Both the position numbers and the translations under genes were made by a program. From contig NC_092801.1 of NCBI RefSeq assembly GCF_918797505.1, positions 25,822,477-25,886,476 of the forward strand: 64,000 nt of DNA, read 5' to 3'. Below the pieces are notes generated by a model. That model was not told the DNA's origin. It was given only the letters and a program-made list of their open reading frames with translations, and ran no database searches. The DNA comes from Bemisia tabaci (Eukaryota; Arthropoda; Insecta; Hemiptera; Aleyrodidae). Shown in pieces: positions 12,282 to 21,723 of this stretch. The number at the start of each line of letters is the position of its first letter. The stretch's first letter is position 1.

Positions 12282-14124
12282 TTATTTCCTGATTTTTCGT
12301 ACTGAGGACGGCTTAATTAAAGAAAACCGATATCCGCCCCTGCGCCTGCTAAGAAAACCTCTATTTACCGCCAAAAATAGAGGCGACATGCAGGTATATT
12401 TTTCCAGGGTTTGAAAACAGGCATCTGGAAGTGCCTTTGAGGACGAAAGAGGGAAAAACGCCGCTGTTGCATCGGAAAAGTTTTCCACGTGCACTATGCG
12501 CTTGGTTGTAGGGAAGGATTCTAAGCCCGCTGATCATTTTGCGATCAATTTTAATTAAATAGTAGAGTTCACCTCTAAGCGAGAAAATTGTAGAAATCGT
12601 TCCTAAAATTCCATGAGAATGCTGATTATCGGCAATATATCGTCGTTTAAAAGTGTAATGAATCAAAATTTGTTGCGGTTTCATCCATCTCCATCTCATA
12701 AAAACTTAAGGAATCAGTTCGTTATACATTTTTTCATATTTATCATGTTAACCAGAGTATTTATTTTTTTATTATAGGTATTCACTTCGTCTCAAGAGGG
12801 TATGAAAGGATTTTCCAAAATTAACAATTTTCATGAAAATTTTGCGATGAATGATCAAAAAACAGCGAATATTCCAGTTCTGTAGCGTATGAACGTGGGC
12901 CGACGCGAGGTTGCACGGCGCATAAGTGGCGAACCTCTACCCGAGCGCGCGACCAAAACCGTCCTCACGCGTTTTCTACTCGTCACACAAAAAAGGTTTT
13001 GGTATCGTTTTGAAGGTCAGAAAATCTTCTATCCACCTCAAGAAAATAAAGGGCTCTAATTGCGCCCAGAAACAAAAAATCAATGGCTGTTAAGATGATC
13101 GAAATTGAAAAATTCACGTATTTTTTCATAATATGGCAAATTATTTAAAGGTAAATGTAAAAATGCACATTATTTGAAAAGGTCTTTATAGTAGCTTTCA
13201 AACGAGACCAAAAGTTTGAAAATCGAACGAACGGTTGGAGAGATACAGCGCCTTTTACACGTGTGAAGCGCGCCCGTGGCCATGAACGCGGGGTGGAAAT
13301 CGCGCGCCGCGGCCGATCGCGCGATACTTAAATGGCTCTCGCGGGCTAACTACTCGTAGCACAAAAATGGTTTTGGTATCAAATTAAACGCGAGATCAAG
13401 ACCCATCTCTTTTACTGAAGAGAAAATATCAATTTTCCTGCTCAGTTAAAAGTTATTTTGCTTTGAAATATCAGGAATTTTCAAGGAAAAAAATTTTTGT
13501 AACATTATGGACAAATTGTTGGCCAAATTGACTTTGTTATAATTTATTCATATTTTAGGCCCTTTTAACTCTCCTTTAAAAAAAAGAAAATCAAAATCGG
13601 ACACTTAGCAACAGAGATATAGCACTTCAAAAAAGCGCTTGGCCGCCATCTTTAACGGCCGCCATCTTGGATCCTGCACGGATTTGAAAGTGGTTCTACG
13701 GATAAAAACTTTTATTTTTTCATCTAGTATGACCTCCCGAAGTGGCAATTTCCAATCAAAACAAGTTGGTTTTTGCAATCGCTAGCGATAGCAATATTCG
13801 TCATGGGAACTTTTGCTTCTGGGATATGAAAATGTTAAGGTACAGTTCGTTTGTAGTATCTTCAGAATTGAAGGGGCTATGTAATTTTGTGTCGACATCT
13901 CTTTTTTAACATTTTTAATTTTTTTTCTTTGCATACAAGAAAGCTGTTATTTACCAATTATTTATTTTCGTTGGATTATGTATGGTTTTCGGAAGTTAAC
14001 GCATTTAACTTTCAGTTTCGTTTTTTCGGCGTAAAGTATGATATTTTTACTCTACGCATATGCCCGAATACGCATCATAAGTGACCTATGTGCTTCCTAA
14101 GTTGCCATTTTTTTCATTCAAATA

Positions 14125-14680
14125 GATGTAACTGAAATGTTAGATGTGTACTACCTATACTACTTTCATGTCATTGCTTTATTTATTTATTTATTTATTT
14201 ATTTTTTGCGTAGGTATAAATTGTCATTTTTTGCTGAGTTTTGGAGAAAATATTGCTACAAGAACGTGGAATGTAAATTAATTTTATTGAAAAAAGAAAA
14301 TACCATCATTAATTTGGGCGAACAGAGAAAATATACATCAATATTTGGGTCAACATCTCCCTGATTATATGAAGGATGAATATATTAGTATTTCTGTATC
14401 AAAAAACTTAGCTTTTGTCTTCAGAGACACAATGATTCTAGTCCCAGTCAATTTGTTTTATTGAAAAAAAAAAAAACAAAAAAAGAATAAAAAAAACCAC
14501 TGAAATGTTAGACATACTATTTTCATGTCTTTCTATTTGTATCAATAGGTACTTTTTGCTTAACTTACGAACGTTGAATGCAAATTAACTTTATTGAAAA
14601 AAGAAAATAACGTCATTAATTTGGGGGAACATGTGGCTGATTATATGAAGGAGGTATATTCCAGTATTTATGTTTAACAT
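14125..14680 (+). repeat. Two diverged direct repeats
   Basis: The unit near 14137-14395 and the unit near 14495-14680 share several blocks in the same order: GAAATGTTAGA, CTACTTTCATGTC or CTATTTTCATGTC, TTTATTGAAAAAAGAAAATA, CATTAATTTGGG and TGATTATATGAAGGA. The first unit also carries an ATTT microsatellite at 14176-14204. No frame is preserved between the two units. Confidence 0.55.
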
Positions 14681-14777
14681 ATTAACTCACGAGAAAATGT
14701 TCGTACATTTATCATCTAATATTAATTATTTTTTGATGATTAGTCTAAAACATTCAATACAACCATTAAAAAGTAAC

Positions 14778-14880
14778 ACCCATCGTCGGGTATCGAACTC
14801 CCGATTGCTTATTGCCCGCTCCTTTTCATAAAAATGTGGCGATTTAGTCAACCAGGCTATCACGGCTCCGCGGTCTAGAG
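14778..14880 (-). ncRNA. tRNA-like sequence, probably the head of a SINE or a tRNA pseudogene
   Basis: On the minus strand it begins GAGCCGTGATAGCCTGGTTG, which resembles a Pol III box A. After about 45 bases it has GGGAGTTCGATACCC, which fits box B within a T-arm-like stem (TCGGG / CCCGA). A short T run follows downstream. The distance between the boxes is rather long and the acceptor stem does not close, so it is not a normal tRNA. No anticodon can be assigned. Confidence 0.4.
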
Positions 14881-15897
14881 TGTAAAAATAGCATACAAAA
14901 GACTCTGACGGTGGGCGGGGCTTATCACAAGAGTTGTTTTCGACGCTTTGTACCTCCTGGGATATGAAAGAAATGAGCTAAGCGCCTTTCTCTGTGAGAC
15001 ATTGTTTACCTATGCTATCATGTGTCTCAAGGTTCATCTGAGCATGCATTTACTATCGCGGCAGTAAGCTGAGGCAATATTTCTGTATTCATGGATTAAA
15101 TCAATCAATCGAGTTCTGATTTTGGCTCATATATCCGTAACGAGTCCTCCAGAACAATTTTCCACCTTGTACGATGGTTATTATTTCTTTACTTCTATTT
15201 TTCAAATTTGAGGTGGGATAATGGCGGCTTCTCAAGAGCACCGAGGTAGGCGATCTTTTGCACCAACGAACAGAAAACTGATGGCGAAAAATAACCAATC
15301 AGAACCTCCCAAAAAAAAGAATTTGCCCAAAAACGGAACTTCGTGGTTCTGCGCAGATTTACCAGTCAGACACGACATCTCAAGGTGGAAAAAAAACTCG
15401 CTGAAAGCGAATTTTAGCAATCAACACAACTTGACGTAGAGACATGATTGGCTAAAAAATACAACGGTTTTTGATACATCGGAAAATCAACCAAAAATCG
15501 GAGACTGGGCGAAACGCTCAAGGTCGCAGAGGTATAGGGAATCCCATAGCGAAAGCAACGGAACGATTCTAATATCATGGGGAACTACGTTCCCATGACA
15601 AAATCGTCGATTTTGATCGTACCCACCGTACTAAGAGAGTATGGAAGGTTAGAGGCCCGACTCACAATCAATGCTAGGTAATTGAAACAGAAGTTGGAGC
15701 CGTGAGCAAGCAGTTGCGTACGTTGGCGCGAGAGTGCGCGGCAAGCAGAATCCCATACCACTGCGCTGATTGGCTAAGCGAGATTTGCGGACGGACGTAA
15801 TTTATACACATCTCGTTGAAATGGAAATAGTGCACAAACAAGATTTCAGTTCTTCGGCACGCTTTTCCAACATATTCATGTTGGATGTTTCTTCTTG

Positions 15898-15993
15898 TTT
15901 TTTATTACTACGGGCCGGTCCCGATTCCGGGCGATAGTAATGTGCCCGGGAAGATTCAATAAATCATTAACAAATTTTTCACGCGGATCAGGA
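15898..15993 (+). repeat. Repeat Z, copy B (left part), right flank of H4
   Basis: After H4 comes T6 and ATTACTACGGGCCGGTCCCG, matching Z at 19996 onward and, in reverse, 3385-3470. This copy stops at GGATCAGGA, where MITE S1 is inserted at a TA. Confidence 0.7.
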
Positions 15994-15995
15994 TA

Positions 15996-16248
15996 CTGCC
16001 GTGCTAAGGAAGAACGCCGTATGAAAATTCGGGAGTTGCCAAATTTCCTTTGATAAAACATGTATATCTGGCGAAATTCATGCATATTTTTCCCTGAAAT
16101 TTTCAGATATTTTAGGTTGAATTGCCTACAAAAGTGTCTAAAAATTTTGAAAAATAATATTTGCAAATTTCCTAGTAAATTCGGTTTTAATCGAAGGAAA
16201 CTTGGCAACGCCTGAAGGCTCATACGGCGTATTTCCTTAGCACGGCAG
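15996..16248. mobile_element. MITE S1 (S family, about 250 bp)
   Basis: The terminal inverted repeats are CTGCCGTGCTAAGGAAGAAC... and the complement ending TTAGCACGGCAG. This is the most frequent family in the window, with copies at 23209, 25882, 39997/40433, 41337, 53383, 54422 and 55242, and broken ones at 24415, 36222, 42018 and 45972. Several copies have TA on both sides, which suggests Tc1/mariner mobilisation. The minus-strand frame at 15876-16313 is just this repeat. S1 and S2 (23209-23461) lie in an inverted duplication and so are copies of one insertion. Confidence 0.8.
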
Positions 16249-16340
16249 AATATGAAATTAAAAATTGAGTCAAATGTCAAATTTTCTAATGATTTACGGA
16301 ATAAACTACACACTGGACCTCGCAGATAAATTATTAAATG

Positions 16341-16378
<38 letters not shown>
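16341..16378 (+). repeat. A38 homopolymer
   Basis: Thirty-eight A residues, matched by T39 at 23078-23116 in the inverted duplicate. Both follow the same flanking sequence. Confidence 0.85.
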
Positions 16379-16382
<4 letters not shown>

Positions 16383-16463
16383 GTCGAATCATCAGTAGTT
16401 TACTTTTTAGTGGCAAAACATTTTCAATACAAGGAAAACAAAAATACGGAATGAATCATACTA

Positions 16464-16541
16464 CAGTAAAAGATCGTTAGGACGAAAAGCCGCTTATTTT
16501 ATTTCGGTCCCTTCAATTTTCGTCTTAACGAGCTTTTTTTG
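16464..16541. mobile_element. 78-bp mariner-type MITE with TA duplication and an empty site
   Basis: CAGTAAAAGATCGTTAGGAC at the left pairs with CGTCTTAACGAGCTTTTTTTG at the right, with TA at 16462-16463 and 16542-16543. The inverted duplicate near 22989-22997 reads CATACTATTTACAG without it, so the insertion postdates the duplication. It is too small to code. The TA target and CAGT terminus fit Tc1/mariner. Confidence 0.8.
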
Positions 16542-16674
16542 TATTTACAGAAGGAATTTGGAAAAATAAAAAAAGTGTTTGATGCCTCACGAAACATTAC
16601 ACGTGTGCTAGATTTTGCAGACAGAATCAAAGTCTTCGGGTTATTTTATGCGTCATAAATCTCAATTTAACAGT

Positions 16675-16882
16675 ACGGCAGGACACTTCCGATATCGGAA
16701 CTTGGCAGATTTGAAAACGCCTTCAATTGTGGCGTGATACCTCCCGCATTCCGGAGAGTACGACTAGTTGTATCATTGCGCCTTACCAACTAGACGGGAG
16801 ATTATCATTGAGAAAACCTCCACGCTGGTCGTGATGGATTTTCTTTGTAATTTTTGCTGTCTTAATTACACGGTTACGGTTT
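16675..16882 (+). repeat. Repeat U, solo end block, left flank of H2
   Basis: It matches 4588-4797 and runs from GTACGGCAGGACA to GCTGTCTTAATTACACGG, then into the T-tract split by H2. The upstream sequence matches the U copy at 22860, because both lie in the inverted duplication. Confidence 0.6.
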
Positions 16883-16884
16883 TT

Positions 16885-19800
16885 GGGCGCTTCTGGGTAC
16901 CAGATGCGCCCTTTCCAGCCGTTCGACTCCCCCGATGTAACATGTACTATACTACATACCGTTTTGCCTTATGGGTAATGACGCCATTCTGGTACACCCG
17001 GGAAAATTTGATTTTTTTCTGCATCTGGTATTCGTAAAAGTTTTCGTGAAATGTTTTGCTTTTAAGCATAACAATCTGGCACGGACGTATTACCTGGTTA
17101 AACTATTTTGAGGCTTCGTTATGCTTAAATGCCTCATATTCGAGGTTGTAGTTTCAGATTGATTCGAAAAAATCACGAACAGTCACGTGATCTCTTCATT
17201 TTAGTGACGTATTATTGTGCTATTTTGTGATTGGTTCATTTTCTCGGCGCAGCATCGTCAAGCGTCAGCTGTTTGCGGCTCTCAGAGACAAATAGAGACC
17301 GAGCACGCCCTATTCCGCCAATGTATTTTGAGTGAGGCACATCTAATTCTCGCGGATTCAACAAAACAACGGTCATCATTTTTCTGATTTCGCCTAAAGT
17401 TGACTGGTGCTAGTCGCATCTGGTGAGCTTTTGGCAATATGGCGATTTGTTTACATTCTTCCTTATCACTTGCAAAGCGGAAAATTTTCCAATTTTTCCT
17501 TTGAAACTCTCCGAATTTGTCATAAAATGACTTTTTACCAAGTAAATAATTAATTCACCCCTTCTACTCAACATTTGTGATACTTTCGGTGGTTTCACTT
17601 CTTGCAGTGAGAAACAGATTCCTCGAGACAGCCTGGTCCTCAGATTGTTCAACTTCCATATGGATAATTATTTTAGCAATCGAAATGTTCTTTGACTGTA
17701 AATGGTGTATAATTTTTTCAAGATAATTCTCTGTAAATAATTCTGTTTCCAAAATCCTATCCCGAAGCCTGATGTAATGCATTGAATGCGGAGCATTTCG
17801 ACTGAAGAGTCGATATGTGTCTTTAAGGAGCTGTGTAAATGAAACGGTTGGATAAGCCTGTAAGCAGTACAATTTCTTTTGTGTGTGAAAAATAACTGAA
17901 TGTCCAGAATTCTAAACATCTGACCGTATCTCAAGTACCTGAAGGAAATGTTGGTCAGGTCAGAGTTTGTGAATCCTTGGCAGCAGTTACTGAAATTCTC
18001 CTACGTACTTAACAACTTTGCTCATTAAAGTTTGGTAAGTGAGAAATGTAAACCAACAATAAGTAGTGCGCGGTTTGAATCTTCGCCTGTTCTCGTCAAG
18101 AGGTAGATTTGACGCATTATGAAAAAGCTAAAAACTGCAAATAAGCTGTCACATTTCTTTCTTGAAAGATGCCTGTTCAAACTAAATTTAGTTTCTTTAT
18201 TTCTGAATGATGAAAGAACCTTTAAGGGCCGAAATATCACGAATTTTGATCTATAAGTTGTAAGAGAGCACTCTGGTGAGATCCTCTTTCCTTTTTTCGA
18301 GTTACACATTTTCCAATTTTACAGGAAGTAGTATTAGTTGCATCCAGTATCACAATTTATATGTATTCAATGTGTTTCCTCATCGAAATGAGCGAAGAAA
18401 AAACATTTACTTTTATTTTCACCGAATTAATGAGAGTTTTACTGCCAACTAAGCTAGCAAATGTTTACGGTGAAGCTACTTTATTTGTTTCACGACTCCC
18501 AATTTTAGGAATTCTAAGGCGAAGTTGATAGCGTATACATCATTTCTCATTTAATGCAAGGTTGAAATACTTTATGATGGTGGTGGAAGAGACAATTCTG
18601 GTAAAATTGAGAGAATAATCAGGAAGAAAAGTTCTTAAACAAATCTCAGGAACTCCATCAGATGATGGGCACTTCACCCTCCAAGGATTTTTACACTATG
18701 GAGTTATGGACTAATACTGACAAGCATAATATGATGGATCTGAGCGGTCTCTTACTTACCTAACTTTGATGAGCGAAGGCCTTAAATATGTAGAAGAATT
18801 GCATTAACTGCTGCCAAGGATTCACAAACTCTGACCTGACCAACATTTCTTTTAGGTACTTGAGATACAGTCAGATGTTTAGAATTCTGGACATTCAGTT
18901 ATTTTCCACACACAAAAGAATTCGTACAGCTTGCGAGCTTATCCAAACGTTTCATTTACACGCCTCCTTAACAACAAATATCGACGCTTCGCAGCCATAA
19001 CACTCCGCTTTCAACGCACTACATCAGGCTTAGAGATAGGATGTTGGAGACATCAAGCATTTGATCCACGATTAATACTTATCATAGTGAGCAGCTTATG
19101 ACATAGACAGTAAATTTTTTTTCGTCAAATTTCAATACAGTGTATCTGTAAGACTGGCAGTGCTGCTGTGATCAGGTTCTTGACAGATCTCAAATAGCTA
19201 AAATATCTCTATCCTGCGACATGATATGGAGGTTAATAGATTGAGAATTTGATCACAAGGTATTGATACAGTCTAGAAAAAATTATACACCATTTAAAGT
19301 CAAAAGAAAGTTCGATAACTAAAATTATCCATTATGAAGTTGAACAATCTGCGGACCAGGCTCAGAGTCTCGAGGAATCTGCTTCTCACTACATAAAGTG
19401 AAACCACCGAAAGTATCACAAATGTTGATTAAAAGGGGCGAATTAATTTTTTACCTTCTAATAGGTCATTTTATGACAATTTGGAAGAGTTTCAAATGAA
19501 AAATTGGAAAATTTTCCGCTTTGCAATTGATTAGGAAGAATGTAAACAAGCCGCCATAATGCCAACAGCCGAGTAGCATCAGTCAACTTTAGGCGAAATC
19601 AGAAAATACATGACTGTTGTTCCGTTGGATCCCCGAGAATTAGATGTGCCTCACTGAAAACCCAACGTGCTCGGTCTCTATTTGTCTCTGGCGGCTCTGA
19701 GTTGAAGGTTTAAGGTTATGTCAGAGAGAATAGAAAGTTAGAGGCCCGACTCGATGCTAGGTAATTGAAACAGATGCGCTCGCAGCGCGCTCGCTGGCAA

Positions 19801-19991
19801 CGTACGCAACTACTATTTTCTATTGTTTTCCAGAGACTAGCGGCGGGTATGTTGCTGCCGGACCACCTTCACGTAGGCAATTTGTTATACATCGTCCGTC
19901 CGCAATACTCTCGCTTGGCCGTATGAAAACGTTCCTCGCATGCGCAGTGTTAAAGAAGCGCCCTCCAACGCTTTGGCGTTGGAACTGCTTG
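16885..19991 (+). mobile_element. H2: HINE-like element (691 bp) split by a hAT-type foldback
   Basis: It begins GGGCGCTTCTGGGTACCAGA and ends AGAAGCGCCC, the stem-loop TCCAACGCTTTGGCGTTGGA, then ACTGCTTG. Taking out 17283-19690 and one 8-bp duplication leaves 691 bp, almost the length of H3 (61851-62543), to which it is nearly identical. It sits in the T-tract between U (16675-16882) and Z (19996-20590), the same junction that H4 occupies in another copy and that is empty at 3471-3478. The frame at 16768-17037 is a chance frame across U and H2. Confidence 0.75.
17283..19690. mobile_element. hAT-type foldback element, 2.4 kb, 8-bp TSD
   Basis: The ends are CAGAGACAAATAGAGACCG and its complement, flanked by GCGGCTCT at 17275-17282 and 19691-19698. 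H3 has a single GCGGCTCT at 62242-62249, which is the empty site. The arms (17283 to about 18045, and about 18765 to 19690) are diverged inverted copies around a 0.7-kb spacer with no good frame. An 8-bp duplication and a CAG-AG terminus fit hAT; P-type elements also give 8 bp but usually start differently. It is non-autonomous. The frames at 17410-17934 are antisense chance frames in the arms. Confidence 0.8.
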
Positions 19992-19995
19992 TTTT

Positions 19996-20590
19996 TTAAT
20001 ACTACGGGCCGATCCCGATTCCGAAGCGATAGTAATGTGCCCGGGAAGATTCAAATCATTAATTAATTTCTCACTCGGATCAGGATGAGACCGGGCAGAT
20101 TGCGAAACTCATGGATTTGGTCCAGAGTTGGATATATTGTTCCTTATCACAAGACACGCCTCCTTCTGGCAACGGTAAGTTCGGAAAGAATTTTCCTCGC
20201 TCGCAACAGCGTTGCCAGCTTGGAAACGTGACAATTCCATGTGTGACATTAGAATTGTTGCATCTCCATAACAACGTCAATGAGACATGAAGAAGTTCAA
20301 TATGACAGAATTACCCTCTCTGTATTCCGGCTGTTTAGCTCATGTAATTAATTATTTTAAATAATATTCTATCTTCATTGAAAATATAATTTCTTTTTAT
20401 TGTAGACTCGACTCAAGATATTGTATTTTAAATGAAGATAGAATATTATTTAAAACAATTAATTACATGAGCTAAACAGCTGGAATACAGAGAGCGTGAT
20501 TTTGTTATATTGAACTTCTTCATGTCTCATTGACGTTTTTATGGAGATGCAACAAGAATTGAGCTTTGAAGTCGCGGTTTGAAGTAACAT
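19996..20590 (+). repeat. Repeat Z, copy C, interrupted by a palindrome
   Basis: It matches the reverse complement of 3184-3465. Z resumes after the palindrome with GAATTGAGCTTTGAAG, as in the uninterrupted copy. The minus-strand frame 20080-20280 is not preserved in the other copy. Confidence 0.65.
20257..20554. mobile_element. 298-bp palindromic MITE (B) in repeat Z
   Basis: The ends are GTTGCATCTCCATAA and its complement. Nearly the whole element folds on itself, with blocks such as CAATGAGACATGAAGAAGTT and TAAACAGC mirrored. AGAATT lies on both sides (20251-20256 and 20555-20560), and the uninterrupted Z copy has it once (3220-3225), so the target duplication is about 6 bp. Confidence 0.7.
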
Positions 20591-20835
20591 TTTCTAAAAA
20601 GTGCGCTATTTAAAGATATTTTCAGGTTTTTTTTTGGTTTTTGTGTGCATTGTTGTCATTTTTTCAATGTTCAAATTCGTCAATCTCCACAAATCCGTAA
20701 TTATCACAAAAGAGTTTTTAATTGATTCAGATTAAAAATCGTGTCATTGGTAATTTTTTTGATTCCGCTCTCATCAATATATTATTCTCCGATTGCAAAT
20801 TTTTCGTCTACGAGGTATGACCATTTTTAAAAGCG

Positions 20836-21064
20836 CACGGAAAAAAAAAAGAATTGCTGATTCAAAAATTCATTGCGAAAAACAGTGAGTGCAATGTTTC
20901 AACGCTTTTACAACAAAAAATGCTACTTTAACCACATTGTAAACTAATTTAACCACGGGGGTGGTTGAAGTAGCATTTTTGTTGTTGTAAAATCTGCGTT
21001 GAAACATTGCACTCACTGTTTTTAGCAATGAATTGTTGAATCAGCAATTCTTTTTTTCCATGCG
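20836..21064. mobile_element. MITE V1, about 229-bp palindrome
   Basis: CACGGAAAAAAAAAAGAATTG pairs with its complement at the right end; the arms share CAGTGAGTGCAATGTTTCAAC and GCTACTTTAACCAC. A second copy at 36816-37041 has its central spacer in the opposite orientation. The flanks show CG on both sides here and AA in V2, suggesting a 2-bp duplication. Confidence 0.75.
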
Positions 21065-21723
21065 GTTTTTTGGAGCGCCGACGCTTGGTGAGTCCAGGCA
21101 GATAGGAAAAGATCTTATCTTTGAAAAACACCAGATAGCATGAACCACTGAGGCGACTTGTATGGTTTTTGACGCTGAGTTCAAATTTTAACTTTTCGTC
21201 AACAGGTTTTTGCCCGGAAGTTACGAAATTTAGGAAAAATGGCTTAAAGTTAGCCTATTTTGCAGGTTGCGGCCTGTAACTTGCCAAGGGTTGATCAAAC
21301 CACAAAATTTGTTTCAAAGTCAGTTTTCTATACAATTGATTCAATATTTTTTCTCATGGGAACACTATACGCGCTGATACGTCAAACTGCAACTGCGTCA
21401 ACTGCAAACGTTTAAAATAGTTTTATTTTCAAAATATACTAATCAATTTTTTCTCCATCAAGTTTGTACTCATTTTTACATGTAAATCATTGAAGTGATC
21501 AAAATGCAAGTGCAATGCAAATGCAATTGCAGGAAACGTCTCGGGTGTGTTTTTGTTCTATTTATGCTTCTTATATACATATTTTTCAATGTGCTTTCTT
21601 TTATAATATTGTCGATTGAATTTGCCATTATTTTGTTTTATTTTTTAGCATTTGTACATTGTGAATCCTTCTATGCAAATTAAAAATTTGCTAAATACAA
21701 TCCTAGCTTAATTACTCTTTAAC

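Larger units (their letters stand above)
13762..15599. repeat. 1.84-kb insertion interrupting the F3 right arm
   Basis: In the F3 left arm the sequences at 5290-5321 and 5324 onward are adjacent. In the right arm their counterparts are separated by this block, so it was probably inserted there. Its edges carry TCATGGGAAC (near 13800) and a related GTTCCCATGA (near 15590), a possible inverted terminal motif. Inside are two diverged direct repeats and a tRNA-like sequence. The frame at 15221-15439 is not recognised. Confidence 0.5.
5266..15652. repeat. F3: long inverted repeat (about 1.44-kb arms), interrupted in both arms
   Basis: The left arm is 5266-6003 plus 9996-10751. The right arm, reversed, is 12321-13761 plus 15600-15652. 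Taken together the arms match closely: for example 10379-10711 and 12361-12699 read almost the same 110-residue frame on opposite strands. The left arm is split by H1 (6004-9995) and the right arm by 1838 bp (13762-15599). The intact right-arm join near 13077 shows the T6 tract where H1 entered the left arm. The centre (10752-12320) holds a cysteine-rich frame and MITE M1. It could be a foldback transposon inside H4 or an inverted duplication of H4 DNA; I cannot see its own terminal duplication. Confidence 0.65.
4800..15897 (+). mobile_element. H4: Helentron/HINE-like element in a T-tract, 11.1 kb with later insertions
   Basis: The 5' end is AAGCGTGCCTATAGGGCTCGC, which can fold (AAGCG with CGCTT, around the palindrome CCTATAGG). 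At the 3' end the inverse of the first nine bases, GGCACGCTT, lies at 15856-15864. It is followed at once by the stem-loop TCCAACATATTCATGTTGGA (15866-15885), then CTTCTTG and a run of T. A 5'-terminal repeat whose inverse sits just upstream of a 3' hairpin, with insertion between T residues and no longer target duplication, is the known layout of Helentron-type Helitrons and their HINEs. The left flank is repeat U and the right flank is repeat Z; their uninterrupted join is at 3471-3478. No Rep/helicase coding is visible, so it is non-autonomous. Most of its length comes from F3, H1 and F1. Confidence 0.6.

Noticed and set aside
10379..12699. Matching 110- and 112-residue ORFs at 10379-10711 (+) and 12361-12699 (-)
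   Set aside because: They are the same stretch of the F3 inverted arms. Agreement reflects recent duplication of DNA, and no known protein is recognised.
15876..16313. 145-residue minus-strand ORF
   Set aside because: It runs across Z and the S1 MITE; the same frame recurs in other S copies only because they are repeats.
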